Assembly (NCBI GenBank): GCA_903840415.1
Contig: CAIMFY010000038.1
Coordinates: 1-62,385 of the forward strand
Direction: 5' to 3'
DNA from: an uncultured Opitutia bacterium
GTDB taxonomy: Bacteria > Verrucomicrobiota > Verrucomicrobiia > Opitutales > Opitutaceae
Length of the DNA: 62,385 bases
This document shows positions 34,911 to 43,356 of this stretch, one piece after another. Position 1 is the first letter of the stretch. Each line of letters starts with the position of its first letter. The notes beneath the pieces are model-generated. The model was not told the DNA's origin. It searched no databases and saw only the letters and a list, made by a program, of their open reading frames with translations. A program made the position numbers and the translations under genes.

Positions 34911-36122
34911 ATGCGCATTCTCGTCATCTATCCATACGCCCCTTTCCCCATCGTTAGCGGCACTTTTCAGCGCACGTATCATCTGCTGCGCGAACTCGCG
35001 CAGCGCAACACGGTCGATTTTTTTGCACTTGATGAAAGCGGCCGGGGTGGGCCCCATGTGGGAGTATTTGAGGAATTCTGCGAGCGAGTGCATCTCCAGA
35101 CTTTTCACCATCCGGTATGGCCCAGGATGTTCGGCTCCCGGCTCGTGCACCCGATGCCCACTACCGTTCGCCACTGGCACGACGCGGCGGCCCACGAGGC
35201 GTTGGCCGCGTTTACCTCTGGGCAAGACTACGACCTGATCCTTTTTTGCGATCTGGTGATGTGGCCCTATGCGAAGCGCCTGCCGCACAACTGCCCGCGG
35301 GTAATGGATCGCAGCCGCGTCGATCTCATGTTTCAAACCGACGAACTGCGCACCCTGCCGCTCAATTCGCAGGAGCGGTTCAATCGGCGCGAAAACCTGT
35401 TCAAGCTCGGTTTTCTCGAGCGCGACGCCGCCCGTCACGTCGCTGCCACGGTTGTCTGCGGCCCAGATGACGAGCGATTCCTGCGCGAGCACGTCGCCGC
35501 GGACGCGAATATCTTCGTTCTGCCGAACGGCTGCGACCCCACCTTCTTCAATCTCGAAACGCATCCACCAATTCCACAGGTAGACCCGACCTGGTTATTT
35601 TGCGGGGCGATGGATTATTCGCCCAACGTCGACGGCATCGGCTGGTATTTCGACACCGTCGATCCACGGGCGCGCTCGGTCCTGCCGTGGCGCCGGGTCA
35701 AGATCGTCGGGAAGAGCCCGACCGCAGGCGTCCGCGCCCAAGCGGGCCTGCCGGGCGTGACCGTCACCGGTGAAGTGCCGGACGTGCGACCGCATTACCA
35801 ATCAAGCATGTTCCAAATTGTGCCGCTGCGTATCGGCGGCGGCACCCGCCTGAAGATTGTCGAATCTCTCAGCATAGGTTGCCCTGTTATCTCGACAACC
35901 ATCGGCGCGCAGGGGCTCGAACTGCGTCACGGCGAACATCTGCTGCTTGCTGACACCCCACTCGAGTTCGCCACCGCCGCGGTGCGACTGGCAGGTGACT
36001 CCGGGCTCCGCCAACGCCTGCGCGTCGCCGGCCGTCAGCAAGTGCTCGAGCTCTATGGCTGGCCCCAACTCGGGGCGCGCCTCCACGACTACTACGAATC
36101 CTTGGTTTCCGTCCACGCATGA
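34911..36122 (+). CDS. GT4-family glycosyltransferase (PEP-CTERM/EpsH-locus type)
   Basis: 403 residues, 15 nt after the activator gene. It begins MRILVIYPYAPFPIVSGTFQRTY, the acceptor loop form typical of sugar transferases in exosortase-linked EPS loci. The C-terminal half shows WLFCGAMDYSPNVDGIGWYF, VTGEVPDVRPHY and PLRIGGGTRLKIVESLSIGCPVIST, the conserved donor-side motif of this GT4 subgroup with the E of KIVE. Overlaps the next gene by 4 nt. Confidence 0.88.
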   Translation: MRILVIYPYAPFPIVSGTFQRTYHLLRELAQRNTVDFFALDESGRGGPHVGVFEEFCERVHLQTFHHPVWPRMFGSRLVHPMPTTVRHWHDAAAHEALAAFTSGQDYDLILFCDLVMWPYAKRLPHNCPRVMDRSRVDLMFQTDELRTLPLNSQERFNRRENLFKLGFLERDAARHVAATVVCGPDDERFLREHVAADANIFVLPNGCDPTFFNLETHPPIPQVDPTWLFCGAMDYSPNVDGIGWYFDTVDPRARSVLPWRRVKIVGKSPTAGVRAQAGLPGVTVTGEVPDVRPHYQSSMFQIVPLRIGGGTRLKIVESLSIGCPVISTTIGAQGLELRHGEHLLLADTPLEFATAAVRLAGDSGLRQRLRVAGRQQVLELYGWPQLGARLHDYYESLVSVHA

Positions 36123-37561
36123 ATATTGCCACTCCTCCTCCCCGCAGCGCTGTGATCCTCGGCGTGCCGTTTCACGACCTCACACTCGATGAAAGCATAA
36201 CCCGAATCGGCCACGTAATCGCTCAGCGCACGCCCCGCTATCTCGCGACCGCCAATCTCGACTTCGCCATGCAGGCCAGCCGTGACGTTGAATTGCAGCG
36301 GATTTTGCTGGAAGCAGAATACGTGCTTTGCGATGGCACGCCGCTCGTCTGGGCTTCCCGCTGGCTTGGCACTCCGCTGCGCGAACGCGTCGCTGGCTCG
36401 GACCTCGTGCCCCGCCTTGCTGCCGAAGCAGAACGAAACAATTGGCGCATCTTCATTCTTGGCGGCACTCCCGACAGTCTGGAAAGCGCACTCGCCAACC
36501 TCCGGGCGCGCCATCCCAAACTGGCAGTGGATGGTTTTTCACCGGCATTGGCGCCTCTCTTGGAACTGAACCACCTAGAGATTTCTGAAAGAATCCGCGC
36601 CGCCCGTCCTGACATTCTCTTGGTTGCCTTTGGGTGTCCGAAGCAGGAGAAATGGATTTACATGCACCACGGCCGGCTTGGCGTGCCGGTGAGCATTGGG
36701 GTCGGCGCGACGATCGATTTTCTTGCCGGCAAATACCGCCGCGCCCCGCGGTGGATGCAGCGCACCGGCTCCGAATGGATTTTCCGACTGATTCAGGAGC
36801 CGCGCCGGTTGTTCAACCGTTACATGCTTGATCTGGTCTTCTTTGTCCGCGCGCTGCGGCGCGAACGGCGGATTCTGCGCAAGCGAGATGTGCCATTGGT
36901 CGTCCCGCCCCGCCCAACCAATGCTCCGTCATCGATCACCGTGCACCGCTGGTCGGGCGACATCGACGCAGCGGCGATCCACAGCGGCGGTTTCGCGCCG
37001 GTTCCACCGATGCTTCCTGGAGAAGCTCTCGCACTGGACTTGTCCGGCGTTACCTTCATGGACAGCGCTGGTGTCGGGCAGCTCGTTGGCCTTTACCGGG
37101 CGCGCGTCCGCAGCGGTGCGGGCATGGTGCTGATCAATCCGTCTGAGCCGGTTAGAACTCTGCTCACAGCGCTGAAACTTGATCGGATTATCCCGACCGC
37201 GAATGAACCCAGTGAGGTTCCGGCCGTGCTCGGTCTGCGGCGCGTCGGCCCAGCCAATACGGTGGATCAGCAGACAGTGTCGGTGAAATTTATTGGCGAA
37301 CTAACCGCCCCGCGCGTGCCCGGCCACCTCAACTGGCTCAACGATGCTTGGGCCGCCAAGCCGGCAGCATGCCACCTTCAGCTGGATCTTTCCCAGATCG
37401 GCTTCATCGACAGTTCGGGTCTTGGCCTGCTCGTCCACGCGCACAAACTCGCGAAGCAACGTGCAGGTGCCAATCTTCGAATCCGCGGCGCTGGCTCGAA
37501 TGTGCGCAATGTCACCCAGCTGGCACGGCTCGACACGATGTTTCAGTTCGAAGATGCGTGA
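36119..37561 (+). CDS. GT26 (WecG/TagA/CpsF) glycosyltransferase fused to two STAS domains
   Basis: 480 residues, about twice the usual GT26 length. The enzyme part (10-250) has all family marks: LATANLDFA, CDGTPLV (D72), FGCPKQEKW 171-179, GVGATIDFLAG 194-204 and the basic RRAPRWMQ...EWIFRL membrane-binding tail. After a linker, residues 272-362 form a STAS domain with DSAG at 315-318, and residues 385-480 a second STAS domain with DSSG at 431-434. Each carries the Ser that an RsbW-like kinase phosphorylates in anti-sigma antagonists. The fusion joins a lipid-linked sugar transferase to partner-switching modules. The same island encodes a lone STAS protein and an RsbW/RsbU fusion, so direct phospho-control of this enzyme is a reasonable inference. 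Confidence 0.88.
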   Translation: MNIATPPPRSAVILGVPFHDLTLDESITRIGHVIAQRTPRYLATANLDFAMQASRDVELQRILLEAEYVLCDGTPLVWASRWLGTPLRERVAGSDLVPRLAAEAERNNWRIFILGGTPDSLESALANLRARHPKLAVDGFSPALAPLLELNHLEISERIRAARPDILLVAFGCPKQEKWIYMHHGRLGVPVSIGVGATIDFLAGKYRRAPRWMQRTGSEWIFRLIQEPRRLFNRYMLDLVFFVRALRRERRILRKRDVPLVVPPRPTNAPSSITVHRWSGDIDAAAIHSGGFAPVPPMLPGEALALDLSGVTFMDSAGVGQLVGLYRARVRSGAGMVLINPSEPVRTLLTALKLDRIIPTANEPSEVPAVLGLRRVGPANTVDQQTVSVKFIGELTAPRVPGHLNWLNDAWAAKPAACHLQLDLSQIGFIDSSGLGLLVHAHKLAKQRAGANLRIRGAGSNVRNVTQLARLDTMFQFEDA

Positions 37562-38696
37562 ACCTGAAAAACTCCTGCGGGTGGGCTTGAGCACGAGCGT
37601 CTGCCAGCGCGGCCGCTCCGGCGTGGCCACCTATATTTTTGGGTTGATCGACGGCATTGTTCGGTCCGCTCCTCACGTCCGCCTTACTCTCTTCGGCTTC
37701 GCCCACGACAAGCCGTTGTTTGCGAAATGGCTTGATCGTTGTGACTGGGAGGAAGTCCCGGAATACTGGCGTCCCGCAGTGCGCGATGTGTTCTGGCACC
37801 AATTCATCCTCCCGCGGCGTTTGCAGGAAGCGCGCTGCGATCTCGTGCACATTCCCAGCTACCGCCGCGTGCTCGCCCGCCCGGGCCGGCCGCAGGTCCT
37901 TACGATTCACGACTGCGCCTCGTTCCGCCTGCGCGGGAAATATGATGTTTTCCGCTCGACCTACACGAAACGTGTCGTGGTTCCTCTGGCCCGCCGCGCC
38001 AAGGGTCTGATCACGGTAAGCGGGACGACGGCAGATGATGTTGCGCAGTTTTACGGCATCCCCCACAATGCCATTCAAGTCATTTGGAACGGCATCGATC
38101 ACGCACGATTCAATCCTGCGGCCGCGGCCGATGCACCGGCGCTCGACTGGCCCTATTTTCTCTATGTGGCGCGGTTTGAGCACCCGGCAAAAAATCACGT
38201 GCGGTTGATCGAAGCCTTTGAGCAGATGGTCACCGAACATCCGCATCTGCCCCATCGCCTTGTGTTGGCTGGCGCCGACTGGCATGGGGCCCCGACGATT
38301 CATGCTCGCATCGCCGCATCGCCTGCACGCACGCGGATCGTCGCGCCCGGTTTCGTGAAAACGGAGGCGCTGCCCGGTTGGTATGCTGGAGCGGAGGCGA
38401 TGGTCTATCCCTCGCTTTTCGAAGGTTTCGGCTTACCGCCAGTGGAGGCCATGGCGTGCGACTGCCCAGTCGTCTGCTCTGCCCGGGGTTCGCTCGGTGA
38501 AGTCGTGGGCGATGCCGCCCGGCTGGTCGATCCTGAAAACCCGACCGATATTGCGGCTGGCCTGCTCGAAATGCTGCAACCGGCCAATCGTGCACTCTGG
38601 CGGGAACGAGGGCTGCGCCGTGCGGCCCGGTTCGATTGGCTGGAAGTGGCGAAAAATACCGTCGCCACCTACCGCCGCGCGATTTTGTCCGATTAA
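37554..38696 (+). CDS. GT4-family glycosyltransferase
   Basis: 380 residues from the ATG at 37554, overlapping the GT26-STAS stop by 8 nt; the open frame upstream is a shadow. It follows the mannosyltransferase-like GT4 pattern: VCQRGRSGVATYIFGL near the start, TIHDCASFRLRG, TVSGTTADDVAQFYGIP, VIWNGIDHARFNP, FLYVARFEHPAKNH and YPSLFEGFGLPPVEAMACDCPVV with the EX7E pair. Nine nucleotides separate it from the Wzz-like gene. Confidence 0.88.
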   Translation: MREPEKLLRVGLSTSVCQRGRSGVATYIFGLIDGIVRSAPHVRLTLFGFAHDKPLFAKWLDRCDWEEVPEYWRPAVRDVFWHQFILPRRLQEARCDLVHIPSYRRVLARPGRPQVLTIHDCASFRLRGKYDVFRSTYTKRVVVPLARRAKGLITVSGTTADDVAQFYGIPHNAIQVIWNGIDHARFNPAAAADAPALDWPYFLYVARFEHPAKNHVRLIEAFEQMVTEHPHLPHRLVLAGADWHGAPTIHARIAASPARTRIVAPGFVKTEALPGWYAGAEAMVYPSLFEGFGLPPVEAMACDCPVVCSARGSLGEVVGDAARLVDPENPTDIAAGLLEMLQPANRALWRERGLRRAARFDWLEVAKNTVATYRRAILSD

Positions 38697-38704
38697 GCCA
38701 CAAA

Positions 38705-40651
38705 ATGTCTTCGAGTCTCACCGTCGTTCCTCCCGCTCCGCTGGCTCCGGTGCAACCCACTGCCGCGCCTGAGGTTCAGCTACCGTTCGATCCGCGGCGG
38801 CTGCTCGGAGGGTTTATTGCACGCAAGCGTTGGATCGTGCTCGCAGCGGTGGTGGGACTGTTAGCTGGTGCAGGACTCGGCCTGTTCCGGTCGGAAACCC
38901 GATACGAAGTTTCGGTTCAGCTGATGAAACGCGAGATCCCGAGTGGCTTCCGCGCCAGCGATTTTGGCGAGGCTTTCAAGCCAAGGGTGATTAACAATGC
39001 GACGCTGATCGGGATCGCCCTTTCGGAAACCGTGCTCACCCGAGTAGTGAACAAGGCGCATCCGGCGGTCTCGCTCGCTTTATTGCGCCGATCGGTGGAG
39101 GCCAATGAGCAAAAGGGAACCGATTTTGTCATGTTGACGGTCTCGGGCTACTCAAGTCCCGCGGACACGGTCGCGTTGGCCAATCTCTGGGGCCAGGAAA
39201 TCGTTGAGTTTTCACGCGAGTTGCAGGTTCGCGAAAGTCGCGAAGTGCGGACGTATGTGCAAAAGCAGATTGAACTGGCGGATGCCGATATTCGGCGCCT
39301 GAACCGGGAAATGATCGATGTGTCGCAGCGGGAGGGAGTGGTCGACGCCGATCGCCAAATAGAGGCGTATCTCCGCTTGCTTAACGAGCTAGATCTTAAG
39401 ATCCAAGCACTGCACAGCAATTTGTCTTCCTCGGAACTCCAATTGCGGAGCATGGAAGCCGAACTCGATCACCTGATTCCGCTCAACGAGCGAATCGATC
39501 AGCTTCAGCGTGAAATTATAAACGCCCAGACAACTTCCGGCGAGGCCAGCACAGTCACCCAGGATCTACGGCTACAAATGACGAAATTGCAGGCGGATTA
39601 TCGTCGCCAGCAGAAAAAAGAGTATAACCCGACTTCGGCTTCATCGACCACCCTCGGAACGACCCTATTCCTGCAGGTAATGCAGGCGCGATCTCAGCGC
39701 GAGAGCGGCCTGCGGGAACTGCCAGAACTGGAACGTATGCGTGCGGATGTTCAGCAAAAGCTCGCCGCGATGCCCGAGAAAGCGGCGCATTTTGCCCAGT
39801 TACAGCAACAGCGCGCGGCCCTAGAAGCGCCTCGGCACATCATGACTGCCCGCCTAAGCGAGGCGCAACATTTCGAGGAAAATGCGTCGGGGTATTTTCA
39901 AGTCTTTACGCACGCCAACGTCGGCGAAGTGGCCGTGCGGCCGTTCTGGCTTAAGCTGCTCGTTTTTGGGGCCGGAGGGCTCGCGGTTGCCACCGCCCTC
40001 GGCACGGTCGGTGCAATCGGAGCAGAGTTGATTGACAGCCGACTTCGCACCTCCGCCGAGGCCAGCCGCCTTTACCGCAGCCCGGTTTGGTCAAACCTAA
40101 GCCGGCACGACGGGCGTTCAGCTTGGCGCGGAGCAGTCGAACGTCTCTGGCTGCAATGGATTTCGACCAGGGATGGTTTCGCCGCCCCCTTGGCGATGTG
40201 GAGCGCTATTCCTGGGCCGACTGAGGAACAATTCTGGGAAATAGTCATTGATGAGGCCAGACGCCTTCTTGACGGCATGTTAATCGTCGATGTCGGCGAG
40301 GAGTGGAGTCCGCAACTTGCTTCGTTGCCGATTGCCTCTGGCGAACCGATCTTGGGCGTGCAATCGCTAAGAGTCGATCCCCACTCGATCTCAGTCGCTG
40401 ATGCAGAGCGGCTGGTTGATCGCCTTGCCGCCATAGGCCAGACCACTTTGGTCTGCGTGCGCTTTGCTGGTGCGGTGCGCGAACCGGTTACTACGATTGC
40501 CCAAGCCTGCGCCCCGGCGCTCGTATTTGTTAACGCGGACATTGCACGACTCGACTTCTGGGAGAAGCATGCCAACCTGCTTCGTTCTGCAGTTAAGGCG
40601 CCCGCCGGCTTGATCTTGGCAGACGAGTCCGAGCTATTTCACGCGATTTGA
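38705..40651 (+). CDS. Wzz/GumC-like polysaccharide co-polymerase with a degenerate C-terminal domain
   Basis: 648 residues from the ATG at 38705. Membrane helix 1 lies at 42-61 and helix 2 at about 414-440. Between them is a large periplasmic domain with long coiled coils (190-300, 330-390), as in PCP-2 chain-length regulators. After helix 2 about 200 cytoplasmic residues follow the position of a BY-kinase domain. They keep strand-like segments (MLIVDVGEEW, TTLVCVRFAG, ALVFVNAD) but have no Walker A or Tyr cluster, so kinase activity is lost. Likely role: control of chain length together with the Wzy-like enzyme. Last gene of the plus operon beginning at 33540 or 34911. Confidence 0.82.
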   Translation: MSSSLTVVPPAPLAPVQPTAAPEVQLPFDPRRLLGGFIARKRWIVLAAVVGLLAGAGLGLFRSETRYEVSVQLMKREIPSGFRASDFGEAFKPRVINNATLIGIALSETVLTRVVNKAHPAVSLALLRRSVEANEQKGTDFVMLTVSGYSSPADTVALANLWGQEIVEFSRELQVRESREVRTYVQKQIELADADIRRLNREMIDVSQREGVVDADRQIEAYLRLLNELDLKIQALHSNLSSSELQLRSMEAELDHLIPLNERIDQLQREIINAQTTSGEASTVTQDLRLQMTKLQADYRRQQKKEYNPTSASSTTLGTTLFLQVMQARSQRESGLRELPELERMRADVQQKLAAMPEKAAHFAQLQQQRAALEAPRHIMTARLSEAQHFEENASGYFQVFTHANVGEVAVRPFWLKLLVFGAGGLAVATALGTVGAIGAELIDSRLRTSAEASRLYRSPVWSNLSRHDGRSAWRGAVERLWLQWISTRDGFAAPLAMWSAIPGPTEEQFWEIVIDEARRLLDGMLIVDVGEEWSPQLASLPIASGEPILGVQSLRVDPHSISVADAERLVDRLAAIGQTTLVCVRFAGAVREPVTTIAQACAPALVFVNADIARLDFWEKHANLLRSAVKAPAGLILADESELFHAI

Positions 40652-40675
40652 AGCCAATCGCACTCGCGGTCTTCG

Positions 40676-41794
40676 CTAGTTGTAAAGGCCCCACCAGCGA
40701 CGATAGGAAATCCGCCATGAGCGGCGACTTTCGCTGACGCATCTCGCCGCGGCAGCTTCGCTGAGGTCCACACTGTGCGCGGCCACCAATGCTCTTTGCA
40801 GCGCCGCGCGCGGGTAGTCGAGCCAGCCGGGCAAGGCCAAGCCTCGTCGCATCAAATCGCGCACATGCAAAGAAAAGTTCCTGAGCCGCGACGAATGGGG
40901 AAAGAGGCGGCCGCTAAGCGCCAGATAGTCAGCCCCATTCTTGATCGCCTTCCCGAGCCGGCGGGATTCAAGCCAAAGGAAAACTTCCAGCCAAACCGCG
41001 GTCAGCTCGCGATTCTCATCGGCAAGTGCCGCCGCGCCCGGATGCAGGTGCCGGGGCTGCAATTTGAACTGCACACCTTGCGTGTGCCACTCCTGCAGTT
41101 GAGCAAAAAATGGCGGCTTAAAGAAATTTGCTGCCGCGATCCGCCGGGAGCGTTCAAGGCAAGAGCCGTCGTGCAGTCCCGCCGCGGCCAGCACGGCGTC
41201 CGCGAGGGCCAGTCGTGCTTTCGCATGGTTACGCTCAACGAAGCCATCCGGATCGTCGGGTTGCTCCTCTAATCGCCAGCGCGCGAACAACAGGCCGCTG
41301 CCGCGATTGAAAAGGAGCCGGACTGGCTCGCTCAGCGGAATCTGCGTGGGGTGCCGTAAGGTGGCTGGCGCATTCGAAAGTATCTTCGGGTCACCCCACA
41401 CAAGTTGGTGGCCTTGCAATAAATCGAAGTAAAACATCGTCGGCACCGCGGTCGCAAAAACGCCGGCGGGTAGCTGTTTAAACTCCACGTCGATGCCCAA
41501 CTCGCGCGTTCCTTGGTGCTCCCAGCGGTGGCACCAAGCAGTCAGGGGAGTGGCGATCGCCCGGCTCGTGGAAAAGATGAAAAACTCGAGGTCGTTGTAG
41601 AGTTGTGCTTCACCAGATTTGGTCGCGCGAAAGACACCGCCTTCGCCGCGGCCATATCCGCCTCCGAGCACCAGCGCAGCAACCCCTTGGCTGAATGATT
41701 GTGCACCTAAGTCCGCGGCAAGGCGTGCTAGAAACCGTTCGAGTTTCGCCGCGAGCGTCGGCTCGGCCTCGAGAAAATAACGGGACCCGCTCAC
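40676..41794 (-). CDS. Predicted nucleotidyltransferase-fold protein
   Basis: 372 residues, soluble. The N-terminal region carries LVLGGGYGRGEGGV followed after about 20 residues by YNDLEFFIF. This reproduces the GS/GG-x-G...DxD/E core of minimal nucleotidyltransferases, with a late acidic strand IDVEFK as third acid. The rest is helical and unrecognised. Possible roles are NMP transfer to a protein, sugar or small molecule. It lies 6 nt downstream of the lone STAS gene on the same strand, so the two probably form an operon and may act in the same regulatory switch. Confidence 0.62.
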   Translation of the reverse strand: MSGSRYFLEAEPTLAAKLERFLARLAADLGAQSFSQGVAALVLGGGYGRGEGGVFRATKSGEAQLYNDLEFFIFSTSRAIATPLTAWCHRWEHQGTRELGIDVEFKQLPAGVFATAVPTMFYFDLLQGHQLVWGDPKILSNAPATLRHPTQIPLSEPVRLLFNRGSGLLFARWRLEEQPDDPDGFVERNHAKARLALADAVLAAAGLHDGSCLERSRRIAAANFFKPPFFAQLQEWHTQGVQFKLQPRHLHPGAAALADENRELTAVWLEVFLWLESRRLGKAIKNGADYLALSGRLFPHSSRLRNFSLHVRDLMRRGLALPGWLDYPRAALQRALVAAHSVDLSEAAAARCVSESRRSWRISYRRWWGLYN

Positions 41795-41800
41795 CGCGGG

Positions 41801-42109
41801 TTAAGAATTTATTTCGAACACCCGGTGGAGTCGCAGGAGTTCGAGGACGGCGCGCACTTCTGGCTGCACCTTTGCCAGTTGCACGACGGCACCGGGCGTC
41901 AGCCATTTGTAGAGCGTCAACAACACGCCGACACCGGAGCTGTCGATGAATTCTACAGAGCCAAGATCGATCACCACGCGCAGGACGCCGTCAAACGCCA
42001 ACGCGCGTAGGTTTTGTTTCAGGTGCTGCGAGGCCGAAGCATCGAGCTGACTAATTGTGAAGGTGAGGTTAACGGTGGCGCCTTCGCGCCGATAGGCGGG
42101 TGCATTCAT
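41801..42109 (-). CDS. STAS-domain anti-sigma-factor-antagonist-like protein (SpoIIAA/RsbV/SypA type)
   Basis: 102 residues, a single STAS domain. VVIDLGSVEFIDSSGVGVLL contains DSSG at 56-59, the phosphorylation loop of RsbV/SpoIIAA proteins; length and helix pattern are standard. Partners encoded nearby are the RsbW-GAF-RsbU fusion (45226) and the STAS domains fused to GT26 (36119). Only 2 nt separate its start from the start of the divergent gene at 42112, so the two promoters must overlap the genes. In Vibrio fischeri the comparable STAS protein SypA is switched by SypE to control biofilm polysaccharide. Confidence 0.88.
   Translation of the reverse strand: MNAPAYRREGATVNLTFTISQLDASASQHLKQNLRALAFDGVLRVVIDLGSVEFIDSSGVGVLLTLYKWLTPGAVVQLAKVQPEVRAVLELLRLHRVFEINS
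42069..42096 (+). promoter_or_regulatory. Sigma-28-like promoter, site D
   Basis: Plus strand: TTAAC (42069-42073), 14-nt spacer, GCCGATAGG (42088-42096), ending 15 nt before the ATG at 42112, the same distance as at site C. It lies inside the first codons of the divergent STAS gene. GCCGATA is the closest of the four to the FliA -10 GCCGATAA. Confidence 0.45.
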
Positions 42110-42111
42110 AA

Positions 42112-43356
42112 ATGATACCCTTTACGACCCAAACGCCCGTTTCGTTACCACAGCCGCTGAAACTTCTCTACGTCCACGAGGCGTTCGGCAGCCTAGGCGG
42201 TGCCGAAGCCAACGTCCTCATCACCGCCACCGAGATGCGGAAGCGTGGGCACATTGTCGGCCTCTGGACGCAGCGATCCACCGGCCGCGGCGAGGAATCG
42301 TGGACGAAGACTTTTGGCGACAACATCTGGCATCTTGAGCAGGCCGACCTCGCGGTCGTCCGCGCGCAGTTCGCGCCGGATGTCGTCTACGTACACAAAT
42401 GGGATCATCTTTCGACACTCGCGGCGTTGGGTGAGAGCGGACTGCCGCTTATCCGTATGATCCACGATCATGATCTCTATTGCCTGCGTAGCTACCGCTA
42501 CAACGTCTTCACGCGCGAGGTGTGTCACCGGAAAGCCTCTGCGTTTTGCGTGTTCCCCTGCCTCGCGACGATCAAGCGCAACCGCGACGGCGGTTTTCCG
42601 CTCAAGTGGGTGAGCTATCCGGACAAGCGCCGCGAGATGGAACTCAACCACCGCTTCCACCGTTTTCTCGTCGTCACCGAATATATGCGGCACGAACTCG
42701 AACTGAACGGCTTTGATCCGACGCGAATTGAAACCTTCCCGCCGGTGCCGCGTGCTGCCGATGCCGTCCGTTCGACGTTCTCCGATCGCAATCTCCTCGT
42801 CTACGCCGGCCAGATCATCCGCGGCAAGGGCGTCGACATGCTGCTAAGCTCGCTGGTCCATGTGAAGAGTAAGTTTGAACTCATCATTCTTGGCGATGGC
42901 AACGACCGGGCCAATTGCGAGAAACTCGCCCGCAAGCTTGGCCTCGCCGATCGCGTGCGGTTCGCCGGCTTCGTGCCTCAGGCCGAGCTCAAGTCCTTCT
43001 ATCAGGAAGCCTCAGCCGTCCTCATTTCCTCGGTGTGGCCAGAACCGATTGCGACCATCGGTCTCGAAGTGATGCGCCACGGTTTGCCGGTGGTGGCGTT
43101 CGATGCTGGCGGCATCAGCGACTGGCTAATCGACGGGCACAACGGCCGGCTCGTGAAGTGGTGCGACACGCAGGCCTATGCCGGCGCGATCGACGAACTG
43201 CTGAAGGACAAGACCAAGGCCCGCGGTTGGGGCGGAGCCGGGCTGGCCCTTGTGACAGAGCGCTACGACTTCGCGCGTTACATCAGCAACCTCGAGGCGC
43301 TCTTTCATCGGGTGAACGCCGAGGTAAACGCTAAAACCCCGGTCGAAGTCTCATGA
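42112..43356 (+). CDS. GT4-family glycosyltransferase
   Basis: 414 residues. Starts with KLLYVHEAFGSLGGAEANV, the GT4 acceptor-loop form. A Cys/His-rich insertion at about 125-160 (DHDLYCLRSYRYN...CHRKASAFCVFPC) is seen in a GT4 subgroup where it may bind zinc. Donor domain: LLVYAGQIIRGKGVDMLL, FVPQAELKSFYQEAS, SSVWPEPIATIGLEVMRHGLPVVAF. First gene of the operon that continues with the initiating transferase and the phosphatase fusion; overlaps the next gene by 4 nt. Confidence 0.88.
   Translation: MIPFTTQTPVSLPQPLKLLYVHEAFGSLGGAEANVLITATEMRKRGHIVGLWTQRSTGRGEESWTKTFGDNIWHLEQADLAVVRAQFAPDVVYVHKWDHLSTLAALGESGLPLIRMIHDHDLYCLRSYRYNVFTREVCHRKASAFCVFPCLATIKRNRDGGFPLKWVSYPDKRREMELNHRFHRFLVVTEYMRHELELNGFDPTRIETFPPVPRAADAVRSTFSDRNLLVYAGQIIRGKGVDMLLSSLVHVKSKFELIILGDGNDRANCEKLARKLGLADRVRFAGFVPQAELKSFYQEASAVLISSVWPEPIATIGLEVMRHGLPVVAFDAGGISDWLIDGHNGRLVKWCDTQAYAGAIDELLKDKTKARGWGGAGLALVTERYDFARYISNLEALFHRVNAEVNAKTPVEVS

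Noticed and set aside
42120-42147. Minus-strand TAAC-N15-GTCGTAAAG before the STAS gene as a promoter
   Set aside because: It would leave almost no leader, and its AAAGGG is better explained as the ribosome-binding site. The GTCG also departs from the strict motif. Mentioned only as a weak candidate.
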